Shown: positions 43,593-53,479, counted from the stretch's first letter. The stretch: 54,368 nucleotides of DNA from a virus (IMGVR_UViG_3300042563_001911:1-54368); one strand, 5' to 3'. Notes: generated from the sequence alone by a model not told the origin. Numbers and translations: made by a program.

Positions 43593-44258
43593 ATGAAAAA
43601 AATAGACAATCAGATTTTAGAGGAAATCGCCAGATATAATTCAATTAATAATTATATTGTAGAACAAGACGCTACGTTACCCCCACCACCTGGTGAGGTT
43701 GACCCAAATGCTGCACCGGCTCCTGAAACGGCTCCACCGGCAGACCCAAATGCGGGTATGGCTCCACCAACTGCTCCTGCAGGTCCACAACCTGTGGATG
43801 TTGCGACTGACCCTGATGTTGAAAAAATTGGTGCAGATGAAAAATCTGAATCAAAAACTGAAGAAATGGACATCACTGATTTAGTAAAGTCACAGAAAAA
43901 AGTGGAAGAAAAACAGGAAGAATATTTTACTAACTTATTCCAACATTTAACGGATTTAGAATCTAAATTAGGAGAAATGGATGGAATCATGACTAAATTA
44001 AATGATTTAGAGGCTAAAGTTGAAAAATACCGAGAAAAAACGCCACAAGAAAGATTAGAGTTAAGAACATTGGATTCAGGTCCTTTTAATCAAAAACTAA
44101 GTCAATTCTTTGATGACAAGGAAGAAGATATGGAAAAATCGGGAAAAAATGAATATATTTTAACTCAAGATGAAGTTGAAGAATATTCTCCAAATGAAAT
44201 CAAGAAAACCTTCAGAAATTTTGAAGATGAAACAAAACCATTTAAGCAACTAAGATAA
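43593..44258 (+). CDS. Putative coiled-coil structural protein with Pro/Ala-rich arm
   Basis: 221 aa, acidic. Residues ~1-25 form a helix with NSINNYIVEQ; ~26-70 are Pro/Ala-rich (DPNAAPAPETAPPADPNAG); ~85-150 are a likely coiled coil (VEEKQEEYFTNLFQHLTDLE, IMTKLNDLEAKVEKYREK); the tail is charged. No enzyme motifs. Last gene of the structural run before a strong terminator. A scaffold or assembly role is possible but unproven. Confidence 0.5.
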   Translation: MKKIDNQILEEIARYNSINNYIVEQDATLPPPPGEVDPNAAPAPETAPPADPNAGMAPPTAPAGPQPVDVATDPDVEKIGADEKSESKTEEMDITDLVKSQKKVEEKQEEYFTNLFQHLTDLESKLGEMDGIMTKLNDLEAKVEKYREKTPQERLELRTLDSGPFNQKLSQFFDDKEEDMEKSGKNEYILTQDEVEEYSPNEIKKTFRNFEDETKPFKQLR

Positions 44259-44260
44259 TT

Positions 44261-44288
44261 AAAATGGTCTCCGGACCATTTTTTTTTA
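44261..44288 (+). terminator. Intrinsic terminator closing the structural run
   Basis: Stem AAAATGGTC (44261-44269), loop TCCG, GACCATTTT (44274-44282), continuing into a nine-T run. Confidence 0.95.
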
Positions 44289-44355
44289 CAAAACAATTTG
44301 ACAAACACACGGCTGACACTTATACTTTTATAAACCTTTAAATATTTTAAACACT

Positions 44356-45210
44356 ATGGCGACAAATTCATTAGACGCAGTTTTGGCTCAATATGAGCAA
44401 GCAAAACAAGGTAGTACTTCTTCTACCTCAAAATTCACACAAGAAGAAAGAATGAAAAAATACTTCGCGGCAATCCTTATGGATAAGGAAACTCAAGGTC
44501 AGCGAAGATTACGAATCTTACCAACAAACGATGGTTCTTCACCATTTAAAGTGGTTTATTATCACGAGATTCAAGTAGACGGAAAATTCCAAAAATTTTA
44601 TGACCCAGGAAAAAACGACAACGAACGTTCTCCTTTGACTGAAGTTTATGAGGAACTTCGTTCAACAGGAAAAGAGGAAGATAAAAAATTGGCATCAAAT
44701 TACTTGGCTCGTAAATTCTATATCGTAAAAGTTATCGATAGAGATAACGAAGCGGACGGAGTTAAATTTTGGAGATTTAAATCTAACTACAAGAATGAAG
44801 GCATTTTCGACAAAATTATCCCAATCTACAGAAACAAGGGAGATATTGCTGACCCTGAAACAGGTAGAGACCTTATTCTTGAATTAACTAAGGCAAAAAC
44901 ACCAAAAGGGGCTTATTACACCGTAATTCAAACAGTAATGTATGATGATGCGGCTCCGGTTCACGAAGACAAAGTATTGGCTGATTCTTGGATTAACGAT
45001 GAGTTAACTTGGGAAGATGTTTACTCTAAAAAACCGGTTGAGTACTTAGAAGCTATCGCAAGAGGTGAAACTCCAAAATGGAATACTGATAAAGGAGGTT
45101 ACGATTATGGTAACTCTGATTCAGGTGAAATATCGTTTGGTGGTTCTAAACCATCTGCTCCGATTGACCCACAAGCGGGTGCTGAAGAGGACGATGATAT
45201 GCCGTTCTAA
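44356..45210 (+). CDS. gp32: Single-stranded DNA-binding protein, T4 gp32-like
   Basis: 284 aa (T4 gp32 is 301 aa). It has a basic/polar N-terminal arm, an OB-fold core (GQRRLRILPTNDGSSPFKVV, FQKFYDPGKNDNERSPL) and a very acidic tail ending EEDDDMPF, as in gp32-type proteins that bind replication partners through their tail. There is no Cys in the whole protein, so the T4 zinc site is absent. It lies upstream of the uvsX homologue, with a hairpin between them. No TATTTAT motif precedes it, fitting early or middle expression. Confidence 0.85.
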   Translation: MATNSLDAVLAQYEQAKQGSTSSTSKFTQEERMKKYFAAILMDKETQGQRRLRILPTNDGSSPFKVVYYHEIQVDGKFQKFYDPGKNDNERSPLTEVYEELRSTGKEEDKKLASNYLARKFYIVKVIDRDNEADGVKFWRFKSNYKNEGIFDKIIPIYRNKGDIADPETGRDLILELTKAKTPKGAYYTVIQTVMYDDAAPVHEDKVLADSWINDELTWEDVYSKKPVEYLEAIARGETPKWNTDKGGYDYGNSDSGEISFGGSKPSAPIDPQAGAEEDDDMPF

Positions 45211-45234
45211 TCAAATAACTTAGACATAAATATA

Positions 45235-45259
45235 GGGCACTAAGACATACTTAGTGTCC
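45235..45259 (+). promoter_or_regulatory. Hairpin in the uvsX leader
   Basis: GGGCACTAAG (45235-45244), loop ACATA, CTTAGTGTCC (45250-45259), with one G-T wobble. No T run follows, so a processing or translational hairpin is as likely as termination. Confidence 0.5.
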
Positions 45260-45301
45260 TACTTGTCTACAAAAACTAAAAAATTAAATTAACATAGATA
45301 T

Positions 45302-46291
45302 ATGGCGATTAAAAAGAAAACATTCTCGTTAGAGGATATAAAGGGTAAATTCTCTACAAAAACAAAATACAAACCTGAAAGTTTCTATAACTGCGGTGAA
45401 GCTTTTATGGATGCTTGTGGTTTACCCGGACCTGTAATGGGGGGTATTAATATGTTCTTGGGTCATTCCAATTCTTCAAAAACAACGGCAATGATATTAG
45501 CGGCAGTTGATGCTCAAAAAAAGGGTCATCTACCTGTGTTTATAATAACAGAAAAGAAATGGAGTTGGGAACATGCCGTTGAATTGGGTTTACAGGCTGA
45601 ACAAAATGAAAATGGTGAGTGGGATGGTCAATTTATCTTTAATGATAGTTTTGAAACAATTGAACAGTCAACTGATTTTATAAATGATATACTTGATGCT
45701 CAAGAAAAAGGGGAGTTACCTTATAGTGTTCCTTTTTTCTTTGATAGTATTGGTAGCATCCCCTGTCAAATGACATTTGACGGAAAAGGTGGAGGAATGC
45801 ACAATGCTAAAGTTCTTGCGGATAAAATAGGTATGGGTATTCATTCTAGAATTTCAAAATCTAAAAAAGAGGACTATCCTTACTATAACACTTTAACTGT
45901 TATTGTACAACCTTGGGTTGAATTACCTGACTCACCTTTCGGCCAAGCGACTATAAAACCTAAAGGGGGAAATGCGTTATATCTTGCGGCTTCTTTGGTG
46001 TTTTTATTTGGTAATCAAAAAAATGCTGGTGTTAGTCATATTACCGCAACTAAAAATGGGAGAACCATATCTTACGCGGTCAGAACAAAAGTGTCTATAT
46101 TAAAAAATCACGTAAATGGTATTGCTTATAAAGATGGTAAAATTATTGCTGTACCTCAAGGATATATTGCGGACACAAAAGAGGCTTTGGAGAAATATAA
46201 AAAACAATATTCTAGTTATTGGGGAGCAATCCTTAGTGGTACAGGTGAATTGGTGTTAGATGAGATAGGTGAAGATGATTCTGACGAATAA
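45302..46291 (+). CDS. uvsX: RecA-like recombinase, UvsX-type
   Basis: 329 aa (T4 UvsX is 391 aa). Walker A is GHSNSSKTT (~54-62), lacking the second Gly of GxxxxGKT, as T4 UvsX also does. Also present are VFIITEKKWSWEHA, Walker B FFFDSIGSIP (~147-156), and LTVIVQPWVE with GGNALYLAASLVF in the core. The C-terminus is acidic (DEIGEDDSDE). It catalyses strand invasion for recombination-dependent replication with the gp32-like SSB. Confidence 0.9.
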   Translation: MAIKKKTFSLEDIKGKFSTKTKYKPESFYNCGEAFMDACGLPGPVMGGINMFLGHSNSSKTTAMILAAVDAQKKGHLPVFIITEKKWSWEHAVELGLQAEQNENGEWDGQFIFNDSFETIEQSTDFINDILDAQEKGELPYSVPFFFDSIGSIPCQMTFDGKGGGMHNAKVLADKIGMGIHSRISKSKKEDYPYYNTLTVIVQPWVELPDSPFGQATIKPKGGNALYLAASLVFLFGNQKNAGVSHITATKNGRTISYAVRTKVSILKNHVNGIAYKDGKIIAVPQGYIADTKEALEKYKKQYSSYWGAILSGTGELVLDEIGEDDSDE

Positions 46292-46331
46292 AAAAAAGTT
46301 GTAATAATTCTACTTTTTTATAATTTGTAGA

Positions 46332-46338
46332 TATTTAT
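46332..46338 (+). promoter_or_regulatory. TATTTAT motif before the RHH-HNH pair
   Basis: Only 4 bases before ATG 46343, closer than in the structural genes. Confidence 0.3.
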
Positions 46339-46342
46339 TAGT

Positions 46343-46495
46343 ATGGGAAGAAAGAAAAAAGAAGAAATTGAAAAAAAAGTTAAAATTGGTGTTTCGGTTG
46401 ACCCCGAATTACCACAATACTTTAAGGATAAATCTATAAATTTATCTTCCCTTGTTAATAAATTATTAAAAGAATATATTAAAAATGGAAACTAA
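46343..46495 (+). CDS. Small ribbon-helix-helix protein
   Basis: 50 aa, ATG 46343, TAA 46493-46495. MGRKKKEEIEKKVKIGVSVD then PELPQYFKDKSINLSSLVNK: basic N-terminus, strand KIGVSVD, helix PELPQYFKDKS, turn N-L-S, helix SLVNKLLKEYI. A typical RHH layout. It overlaps the start of the HNH endonuclease gene by 11 bases, suggesting the pair moved or are regulated together. A TATTTAT motif lies at 46332-46338. Confidence 0.75.
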   Translation: MGRKKKEEIEKKVKIGVSVDPELPQYFKDKSINLSSLVNKLLKEYIKNGN

Positions 46496-47213
46496 AGTTT
46501 GTAGTAAGTGTAATCTTAAAAAAGAATTGTCTAATTTTAGAAAAAGAAAAGATTCTAAAGATGGGTTTAGAACTGAATGTAAACAATGTTCTTATTTAGT
46601 TTGGAAAAAATATAGGGATAATAACGATGAAAAAATAAAAGACCAAAAAAGAAAAGAATATGTTGATAACCGGGAAAAAATATTATTAAAAGTTAAAAAT
46701 TACCGAGAAGAAAATATTGATGTTATTAGGATAAAAGATAATGATAGGTCAAAAAAAAGATACCAAAAAGACCCAAACAGGTATAAAATATATTATGAGA
46801 AGAATAAAGAAAATATTTTAACTTATAAAAAAGAATGGTCAGAAAAAAATAAGGAGAAAGTTAAAGTAAAAAGAAATCTTTATCATTCTTTAAGATTAAA
46901 GAATGATGTTATTTTTCGATTAAAATGTGTGATGAGGTCTAGACTTTTATCGTTTCTTAAAACCCGAAACATCACCAAAAAAAACAAAACTTTTGATATT
47001 GTAGGTTGTTCCCCCCAATTTCTAAAAGAACATTTAGAAACCCAATTTACTGATGGTATGAGTTGGGACAACCGGAGTGAGTGGCATATTGACCACATCA
47101 TTCCACTATCATCGGCAAAAACAGAAGACGAACTTTATAAGTTGTGTCATTATGAAAATCTCCAACCACTATGGGCGGAAGATAATTTGAAAAAGAGTAA
47201 CAAAATTTTATAG
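46485..47213 (+). CDS. HNH endonuclease, probable free-standing homing endonuclease
   Basis: 242 aa. The N-terminal zinc ribbon has two C-x2-C pairs (VCSKCNLKKEL and CKQCSYLVWKKY). The middle is Lys-rich and helical with degenerate Y-R/K-E-N repeats. C-terminal HNH motif: WHIDHIIPLSSAKTEDELYK, then HYENLQPLWAEDNLKKSNKI (His-His ... Asn ... Asn). Such enzymes cut a specific site in related genomes and spread themselves. It stands between uvsX and rnh, both conserved genes, which is a typical intergenic homing location. Confidence 0.88.
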   Translation: METKVCSKCNLKKELSNFRKRKDSKDGFRTECKQCSYLVWKKYRDNNDEKIKDQKRKEYVDNREKILLKVKNYREENIDVIRIKDNDRSKKRYQKDPNRYKIYYEKNKENILTYKKEWSEKNKEKVKVKRNLYHSLRLKNDVIFRLKCVMRSRLLSFLKTRNITKKNKTFDIVGCSPQFLKEHLETQFTDGMSWDNRSEWHIDHIIPLSSAKTEDELYKLCHYENLQPLWAEDNLKKSNKIL

Positions 47214-47234
47214 TAACGAATACAAACAAACCAA

Positions 47235-48236
47235 GTGACTAAAACACTATTAGTGGATGGAAACAATCTACTTAAGATTGGATTTTGTGGGGTTAAAGAC
47301 TTTTACCACAACGGAAAACACATAGGAGGATTATGGCATTTTATCAATACAATTAGACGTTTTATAGACGAACAAAATTTTGATAAGGTTGTTGTTATGT
47401 GGGATGGAGATAATAATTCATCCGCCCGAAAACTTATTTACCCCCAATATAAAGAAAAACGACGTATAACCGAAGATTTCAAAGATGAATCTTTTGAAGA
47501 ACAGAAAGAGAGAATCAAACAATACTTGGAGGAATGTTATATAAGACAAATCAACGTAGATAATAACGAAGGCGACGATTTGATTGCTTATTATTGCCAA
47601 ATCTCGGAGAACGAACAAAAAACCATCTATTCGGGGGATAAAGACCTAACCCAACTAATATCAGACAAGGTATCGGTATTTTATCCAAGAACTAAAGAAA
47701 CTTATCATTTAGGTAGTAAAATCAAATGTGAATTTTACGAATTTCCACACGAAAACATTAAAACTTATAAGATATTGTCAGGAGATAAATCGGACAATAT
47801 TGATGGGATATATGGGTTGGGTGAAAAGACACTTATAAAGTTTTTTCCTGAGCTACTTGAAAAACCGGTTTCATTTACCGATATTTTAGAAAAGGCGGAA
47901 ATCCTTCTGAAAGAGAACAAGGATAACAAGACCTTACAAAATTTGTTATCTGGTAAAACTAAAAGTGGTGTTTATGGTGATGAATATTTTGTGATTAACG
48001 AAAAAATCATAAATTTATCAAACCCTCTAATTAGTGATGATGCTAAGGAACTTGTTGAATTGTATTATAAAGAAACCTTAGACCCTGATGGAAGGGGTCA
48101 TAGGGGTCTTATTAAAATGATGATGGAAGACGGTTTTTTTAAGTATCTACCAAAGGGAGATGATGCGTGGGTAAACTTTGTTAGACCCTTTATGAAACTA
48201 ACAAGAAAAGAAAAAAGAAATTATAAAAACAATTAA
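47235..48236 (+). CDS. rnh: RNase H / FEN-family 5'-3' exonuclease, T4 rnh-like
   Basis: 333 aa (T4 RNase H is 305 aa), GTG start at 47235 (KTLLVDGNNLLKIGF follows directly). Acidic clusters: VDGNN (~7), VVMWDGDNNSSARK (~53), NNEGDDLIAYY (~114), YSGDKDLTQL (~137) and the H3TH segment LSGDKSDNIDGIYGLGEKT (~187). It removes RNA primers and 5' flaps on the lagging strand with gp32 and the helicase. The next gene starts 8 bases later. Confidence 0.9.
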   Translation: MTKTLLVDGNNLLKIGFCGVKDFYHNGKHIGGLWHFINTIRRFIDEQNFDKVVVMWDGDNNSSARKLIYPQYKEKRRITEDFKDESFEEQKERIKQYLEECYIRQINVDNNEGDDLIAYYCQISENEQKTIYSGDKDLTQLISDKVSVFYPRTKETYHLGSKIKCEFYEFPHENIKTYKILSGDKSDNIDGIYGLGEKTLIKFFPELLEKPVSFTDILEKAEILLKENKDNKTLQNLLSGKTKSGVYGDEYFVINEKIINLSNPLISDDAKELVELYYKETLDPDGRGHRGLIKMMMEDGFFKYLPKGDDAWVNFVRPFMKLTRKEKRNYKNN

Positions 48237-48244
48237 TTAAAACT

Positions 48245-48697
48245 ATGAAAGACCAAGAATCGGTAAAATTAGAATTCTTAATGATGGTAAATGATAACAT
48301 CATTGTACAAAGATTTTTTAACGTGAGAGAGTTCAACAATGAGGCGAAATATTCGTTAGAACTTTATGAATTACTTCGTGAATTTAAAGACGATATTCAA
48401 ACACAATTATCATTGAAAACCGTAACATATATGACAGACAATATGTACGAAATTGTGAACAATCCTGCTATTTTGGAAACGTCTTATACTGACGGTCCGG
48501 AGTACTTTAACATCTTCATCAAACAAAATGATGTGACAATTTGTCATAGACAGGTGGATGCTAAAGTATACCCTCCAAAGATAAGATATACTGTGGATGT
48601 ACGCCCACACCTAAAAAACTTGTTGATGAACTTAACTGACATTTTTTCATCAAAAGATTTAACCAAAAAATATTTAGAAGTTAACCTAAGTGTATAG
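48245..48697 (+). CDS. Hypothetical 150-aa replication-cluster protein
   Basis: Not recognised. 150 aa, alpha/beta, no Cys cluster apart from one Cys. Motif-like strings: VQRFFNVREFNNEAKYSLEL, YFNIFIKQNDVTICHRQVDA, RYTVDVRPHLKNLLMNLTDI. It lies between rnh and the gp41-like helicase. In T4 the neighbours of rnh include dsbA, 33 and 59, but I cannot match this protein to any of them. Confidence 0.6.
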   Translation: MKDQESVKLEFLMMVNDNIIVQRFFNVREFNNEAKYSLELYELLREFKDDIQTQLSLKTVTYMTDNMYEIVNNPAILETSYTDGPEYFNIFIKQNDVTICHRQVDAKVYPPKIRYTVDVRPHLKNLLMNLTDIFSSKDLTKKYLEVNLSV

Positions 48698-48704
48698 TAT
48701 TTAT
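48698..48704 (+). promoter_or_regulatory. TATTTAT motif before gp41
   Basis: 21 bases before ATG 48726, immediately after the previous stop. Confidence 0.4.
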
Positions 48705-48725
48705 TAATACACTAAAAGAAAAAAT

Positions 48726-50111
48726 ATGGCGTCAAACAAAAATTTCGAGTATCTGGGGAGTACCTTTCAGATACAATTATTAAACCAAATCATTATCGAC
48801 AAAGACTTCTCAAGGTCTATTATAGATGTGATTGAAACAAGTTATTTTGAGAATAAATACTTCAAATTAATCATTCAAATGATTAAAGAATATTACACAA
48901 AATACGAACACACACCAACCTTTGACACATTAGAACAAATTACAAAATCTGAGATACAACAACCTCTAGCGGCTAAAATCATTATTGATACCCTTACAAA
49001 AGTTAAGGAGTCCACGCTTGAAGGTGCTGAATTTGTACAAGAAAAATCGATGAAGTTCTGTAAGCAACAGGAGTTACAGAAAGTAATGGTTAAAGCTCAA
49101 AAAATCATCGACACCGGTGAATTTGAGAGTTATGACACATTAGAGGAAATGGTTAGTAAGGCATTACAAGTTGGGGAACACGATAAGGGAACGGAAAGTG
49201 TTTTTAGTAACTTAGATGATGTTCTAAACGAAGATTATCGTCATCCGATACCGATGGGTATTCCGGGTATAGATAGACTCTTAAAAGGGGGGTTGGCTAA
49301 GGGTGAAATCGGTGTTATTTTAGCACCAACAGGGGTAGGTAAATCTACCTTACTTACAAAAATTGCAAATCACGCATTTAATTTGGGGTATAACGTTTTA
49401 CAAATATTCTTTGAGGATAACCCAAAGATTATCCAACGTAAACACATTACATTATGGACAAAGATTCATCCGGATGAATTGTCGATAAAAAAAGAAGAGG
49501 TTATGATTAAAGTTCAAGAAATTAAGGAGAAAATGCCTAATGAATTGATACTTAAAAAATTACCCTCTGATACAATAACAATGATGCAGATTAAGAATCA
49601 AATCAGAAAAATGATTTCAGAAGGAATCAAAATTGATATGGTATTGTTAGACTACATTGATTGTGTGGTTCCGGATAAAAACTTGGGGGATGAATGGAAA
49701 TCTGAAGGGTCTGTGATGAGAGGTTTTGAATCTATGTGTCACGAACTTGATTTGGTAGGATGGACAGCAACTCAGGGTAATAGAAGTTCAATATCGTCAG
49801 ATGTTGTAACAACCGACCAAATGGGTGGTTCTATCAAGAAAGCTCAGGTTGGACACGTAATTATTTCCGTGGCTAAATCTCTACAACAAAAAGAAATGAA
49901 ATTGGCGACGATAGCAATAACTAAATCCCGTATTGGTGATGATGGTGTTGTATTTGAGAATTGTAAATTTGATAATGGTATGTTGGAGATTGATACTGAA
50001 AGTTCGGTAACATTCTTAGGTTTAGAAGAACAAACCGAAGAAAGAAATAGACAGAGAATCAAGGACTTGTTAGACAAGAGAAAAGAAAAAAACCAACAAC
50101 AAAATAATTAA
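48726..50111 (+). CDS. gp41: Replicative DNA helicase, T4 gp41/DnaB-type
   Basis: 461 aa (T4 gp41 is 475 aa). A helical N-terminal domain is followed by a RecA-like core: [20 protein letters not shown], Walker [13 protein letters not shown] (~200), [13 protein letters not shown], Walker [11 protein letters not shown] (~302), [11 protein letters not shown] and the arginine-finger region [11 protein letters not shown] hexameric 5'-3' helicase that unwinds ahead of the polymerase. The C-terminus is charged and Gln/Asn-rich. One base separates its stop from nrdB. Confidence 0.93.
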   Translation: MASNKNFEYLGSTFQIQLLNQIIIDKDFSRSIIDVIETSYFENKYFKLIIQMIKEYYTKYEHTPTFDTLEQITKSEIQQPLAAKIIIDTLTKVKESTLEGAEFVQEKSMKFCKQQELQKVMVKAQKIIDTGEFESYDTLEEMVSKALQVGEHDKGTESVFSNLDDVLNEDYRHPIPMGIPGIDRLLKGGLAKGEIGVILAPTGVGKSTLLTKIANHAFNLGYNVLQIFFEDNPKIIQRKHITLWTKIHPDELSIKKEEVMIKVQEIKEKMPNELILKKLPSDTITMMQIKNQIRKMISEGIKIDMVLLDYIDCVVPDKNLGDEWKSEGSVMRGFESMCHELDLVGWTATQGNRSSISSDVVTTDQMGGSIKKAQVGHVIISVAKSLQQKEMKLATIAITKSRIGDDGVVFENCKFDNGMLEIDTESSVTFLGLEEQTEERNRQRIKDLLDKRKEKNQQQNN

Positions 50112-50112
50112 T

Positions 50113-51063
50113 ATGAAAGAAAAAATATTAGAACCAAACAATGACAGATTCGTTATCTTCCCAATAGAACATAACGACATTTGGGAATATTACAAACAAC
50201 ACCAAGCAGCGTTTTGGACAGCTGAAGAAGTGGATTTATCTAACGATATTAGAGATTGGGAAAACCTATCTGATAACGAAAGATTTTTCCTTAAAAATGT
50301 ATTAGCGTTTTTCGCAGCGTCTGATGGTATTGTAAATGAAAACTTGGCGGAGAATTTCTTAAAAGAAGTTCAGTATGCTGAAGCAAAATTCTTCTACGGA
50401 TTCCAAATTATGATGGAGAACATTCACTCGTTAATGTACTCATTATTGATTGATACTTATGTATCTGATGAGACAGAGAAAGACGAATGTTTCCACGCAA
50501 TTGATAGATTACCAGCGGTTCAAAAGAAAGCTAAATGGGCTCTTGATTGGATTGAGAACGCTTCTTTCCAAGAAAGATTAGTTGCGTTCGCGGCGGTTGA
50601 AGGAATTTTCTTCTCAGGGTCGTTCTGTTCTATTTTTTGGATGAAATCAAGAGGAATTATGCAGGGATTATGTAACGCTAATAGTCTTATTTTCAAAGAT
50701 GAGAATTTACACTGTGATTTTGCAATTCATTTGATTAACAATCACGTTGAAAACAAACCAACGGAGAAAAGAATTAAAGAAATCTTATTATCAGCGTTAG
50801 AGATTGAAAAAGAGTTTATTACTGAATCATTACCTGTATCTTTAATTGGTATGAATTCAAACTTGATGAAACAATATCTTGAATTCGTAACTGACGGACT
50901 ACTAGTTAAGTTTGGATGTAAGAAACATTTTAATGTTGAACAACCATTCAAATTTATGGAACAAATTGCTGTTGAAACAAAAGGTAACTTTTTTGAATCA
51001 AGAACTATGGAGTACCAAAAAGCTAAGTTAGGAGAGTCATTAACATTCACAGAGGATTTTTAA
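50113..51063 (+). CDS. nrdB: Ribonucleotide reductase class Ia small subunit
   Basis: 316 aa, R2-type. Di-iron ligands visible: Asp in [12 protein letters not shown], Glu and His in [10 protein letters not shown], Glu in [12 protein letters not shown], and Glu plus His in [11 protein letters not shown]. The radical Tyr is the Y of HSLMY (usually HSEMY in eukaryote-type R2, so Glu is replaced by Leu). The C-terminal tail ends [10 protein letters not shown], the usual R1-docking peptide type. It supplies deoxynucleotides with NrdA, which follows 1 base later; the order B-A is reversed from E. coli. Confidence 0.96.
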   Translation: MKEKILEPNNDRFVIFPIEHNDIWEYYKQHQAAFWTAEEVDLSNDIRDWENLSDNERFFLKNVLAFFAASDGIVNENLAENFLKEVQYAEAKFFYGFQIMMENIHSLMYSLLIDTYVSDETEKDECFHAIDRLPAVQKKAKWALDWIENASFQERLVAFAAVEGIFFSGSFCSIFWMKSRGIMQGLCNANSLIFKDENLHCDFAIHLINNHVENKPTEKRIKEILLSALEIEKEFITESLPVSLIGMNSNLMKQYLEFVTDGLLVKFGCKKHFNVEQPFKFMEQIAVETKGNFFESRTMEYQKAKLGESLTFTEDF

Positions 51064-51064
51064 T

Positions 51065-53479
51065 ATGATGTCACTAAAAATAAGAAAAAGAGGGGGAGAT
51101 GAGGTTTCCTTTAACCCCCAAAAAATATACAACAGAGTAAAGAGAGCAGCCAAAGGGTTGAACGTAAATGCTGATGAGGTATTCATTAAAGTAATCACTT
51201 CGGTTCCAACTGAAGGTGTTATTACCACTAAAGAGTTAGATAAATTGGTTTACGAGATTGCTGCGGCTTATACCGGTAGTCATCACGATTACTCAAGACT
51301 AGCGTCATCTGTGGCAATATCTGCGTATCACAAAGAGACTGATGAAAGTTTCTGTAATACTATGAAACGTTTACACGAGGATGGAGTTATTAACGATATC
51401 TTAATCGATACAATTAACGAATATGGTTGGGGTGATATTGATTCTGTAATAAATCACGAGAATGATTACAATTTTGATTATTTTGCGTGGAAATCATTAC
51501 AGGAAATGTATTTGTTGAAAACACCTAAAGGTGTTGTAGTTGAAAGACCACAACATATGTATATGAGAGTTGCTTTATGGGTGACTAAATCATTTGAAGA
51601 GGCGGTTGAATACTATAATTCGTTATCGAATCAACTTATCTCTCCGGCAACACCAATTATGATTAATGCAGGTACCAAAACACCTCAACTAGCGTCTTGT
51701 GTATTGAAGTACAATAACGGAGATTCAAGACAAGGTTTGTTGGATACATTTAATGACATTTCAACCTATTCGTCAGATGCGGCTGGAATTGGTTTATGTA
51801 TGTCTAACATTCGTAGTAAAGAGAGTCGTATTAACTCATCAGGAGGATTTGCGGGTGGTTTATTGAAATACCTAAAGATTGTTAATGAAGGGTTAAGATT
51901 CTTTAATCAACAAGGTAGAAGACCGGGAAGTGCAGCTATCTATATTGAACCTTGGCATAAAGACATTATTGATTTACTTGAAATCAAAAAGAATACGGGG
52001 GCAGAAGAATTGAGAGCTAAAGATTTATTTACCTCAATTTGGTTACCGGACAACTTTATGAACGCAGTTAAGAACAATGATGATTGGTATTTGTTCTGTC
52101 CTAACGACATTATCAAAGCGGGTATCAAACCATTACAAGAAGCTTACGGTGATGAGTATGAATCAAATTATAACAAAGCGGTTGAACTTGGTTTAGGTAA
52201 GAAAGTGAAAGCGCAAACAATTTGGAATAAGATTATTGAATCTCAGGTTGAAACCGGAGTACCTTACTTATGTTCTAAAGATAGTGCCAACAGAAAAACT
52301 AACCATCAAAACATCGGAGTGATTAAACAATCTAACCTATGTAATGAGATTTACCAATTCACCGATGAGAATACCACAGCAATCTGTACGTTATCATCTA
52401 TGGTATTGAAGAACTTCATCATAAAAGGAGAGTTTGATTTCAAATTACTTTATAGTGAAGTTAGAAAGGTTGTTAGAGCACTTAACAAAGTTGTTGACAT
52501 CAATAGTTATTCAACTGAACAAGGAAGAAAAGGTGGGTTGGAACAAAGAGCGATTGCCATTGGAACACAGGGTCTTGCTGATGTATTCTTCTTAATGGAT
52601 TATATCTTCACAACTGAAGAAGCGAAGAAACTTAATAAAGAGATTTTTGAAACTATCTATTTCGCGGCAATCACCGAAAGTATGGAATTATGTAAAACAG
52701 GTGAATACAAACCATACAAATTCTTTAAAGGTTCACCAATGTCAAAAGGTATATTCCAATTTGATATGTGGGGGTTAGATTACGAAGGATTAGGGAGAAT
52801 GTGGGATTGGGACTCACTTAAGTTAGAAGTATCCAATCACGGGGTTTGTAACTCGTTATTCACAGCTCAGATGCCAGTAGCATCTTCTGCTAAGATTACA
52901 GGTTCATTTGAAATGACAGAACCAGCTCACTCAGCATTATTTAATCGTCGTGTAGTTGGGGGAGAAATCTTAATAGTTAACAAATACTTAATTAACGATT
53001 TTGAAAAGTTAGGTGTTTGGTGTGAGGATTTGAAGAATGAAATCATTATGAATGAAGGGTCTGTTCAAAATATTAACTTTAATCACTATTTGGACCCGGA
53101 AGATAAGAATTACAATAAGAAGGTAAAACGAATTGAACATTTGATTCCAAAATATAGAACGATTTGGGAAATATCACAAAGAGAACTTATTGATATGGCG
53201 GCAGACAGAGCACCATTCATAGACCAATCACAATCGATGAATATCTATATGTCTGAACCAACATTATCAAAGATTTCATCATCTCACTTCCATTCTTGGG
53301 GTAAAGGATTGAAAACTCTTTGTTATTATGTTAGAACAAAAGCGATATCTACCGGAGCAAAACACTTGGCGGTTGACATTACAAAAATTCAACAACCAAA
53401 GACAGTTGAGAAACCAACAGTTGATTTGACTACAAAACCAACAGATACTGAATTTGAGTGTTTTGGATGTGGTTCTTAA
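51065..53479 (+). CDS. nrdA: Ribonucleotide reductase class Ia large subunit
   Basis: 804 aa. N-terminal ATP-cone (~1-95, LKIRKRGGDEVSFNPQKIYN). Catalytic features: PQLASCVL and NTTAICTLSS cysteines (reducing pair), KQSNLCNEIY (thiyl-radical Cys with Asn and Glu neighbours), and MPVASSAKITGSFEMTEP. The C-terminal swinging tail ends ECFGCGS, with the CxxC that is re-reduced by thioredoxin or glutaredoxin. Translationally adjacent to nrdB and closed by a UUCG terminator. Confidence 0.97.
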   Translation: MMSLKIRKRGGDEVSFNPQKIYNRVKRAAKGLNVNADEVFIKVITSVPTEGVITTKELDKLVYEIAAAYTGSHHDYSRLASSVAISAYHKETDESFCNTMKRLHEDGVINDILIDTINEYGWGDIDSVINHENDYNFDYFAWKSLQEMYLLKTPKGVVVERPQHMYMRVALWVTKSFEEAVEYYNSLSNQLISPATPIMINAGTKTPQLASCVLKYNNGDSRQGLLDTFNDISTYSSDAAGIGLCMSNIRSKESRINSSGGFAGGLLKYLKIVNEGLRFFNQQGRRPGSAAIYIEPWHKDIIDLLEIKKNTGAEELRAKDLFTSIWLPDNFMNAVKNNDDWYLFCPNDIIKAGIKPLQEAYGDEYESNYNKAVELGLGKKVKAQTIWNKIIESQVETGVPYLCSKDSANRKTNHQNIGVIKQSNLCNEIYQFTDENTTAICTLSSMVLKNFIIKGEFDFKLLYSEVRKVVRALNKVVDINSYSTEQGRKGGLEQRAIAIGTQGLADVFFLMDYIFTTEEAKKLNKEIFETIYFAAITESMELCKTGEYKPYKFFKGSPMSKGIFQFDMWGLDYEGLGRMWDWDSLKLEVSNHGVCNSLFTAQMPVASSAKITGSFEMTEPAHSALFNRRVVGGEILIVNKYLINDFEKLGVWCEDLKNEIIMNEGSVQNINFNHYLDPEDKNYNKKVKRIEHLIPKYRTIWEISQRELIDMAADRAPFIDQSQSMNIYMSEPTLSKISSSHFHSWGKGLKTLCYYVRTKAISTGAKHLAVDITKIQQPKTVEKPTVDLTTKPTDTEFECFGCGS

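Noticed and set aside
43652-43990. 112-aa minus-strand ORF
   Set aside because: Lies wholly antisense to the Pro/Ala-rich coiled-coil gene; its Gly/Pro/Ala composition is a mirror of that repeat.
46292-46322. Weak A-rich/T-rich hairpin after uvsX as a terminator
   Set aside because: The stem is almost only A-T with a mismatch near the loop; not convincing.
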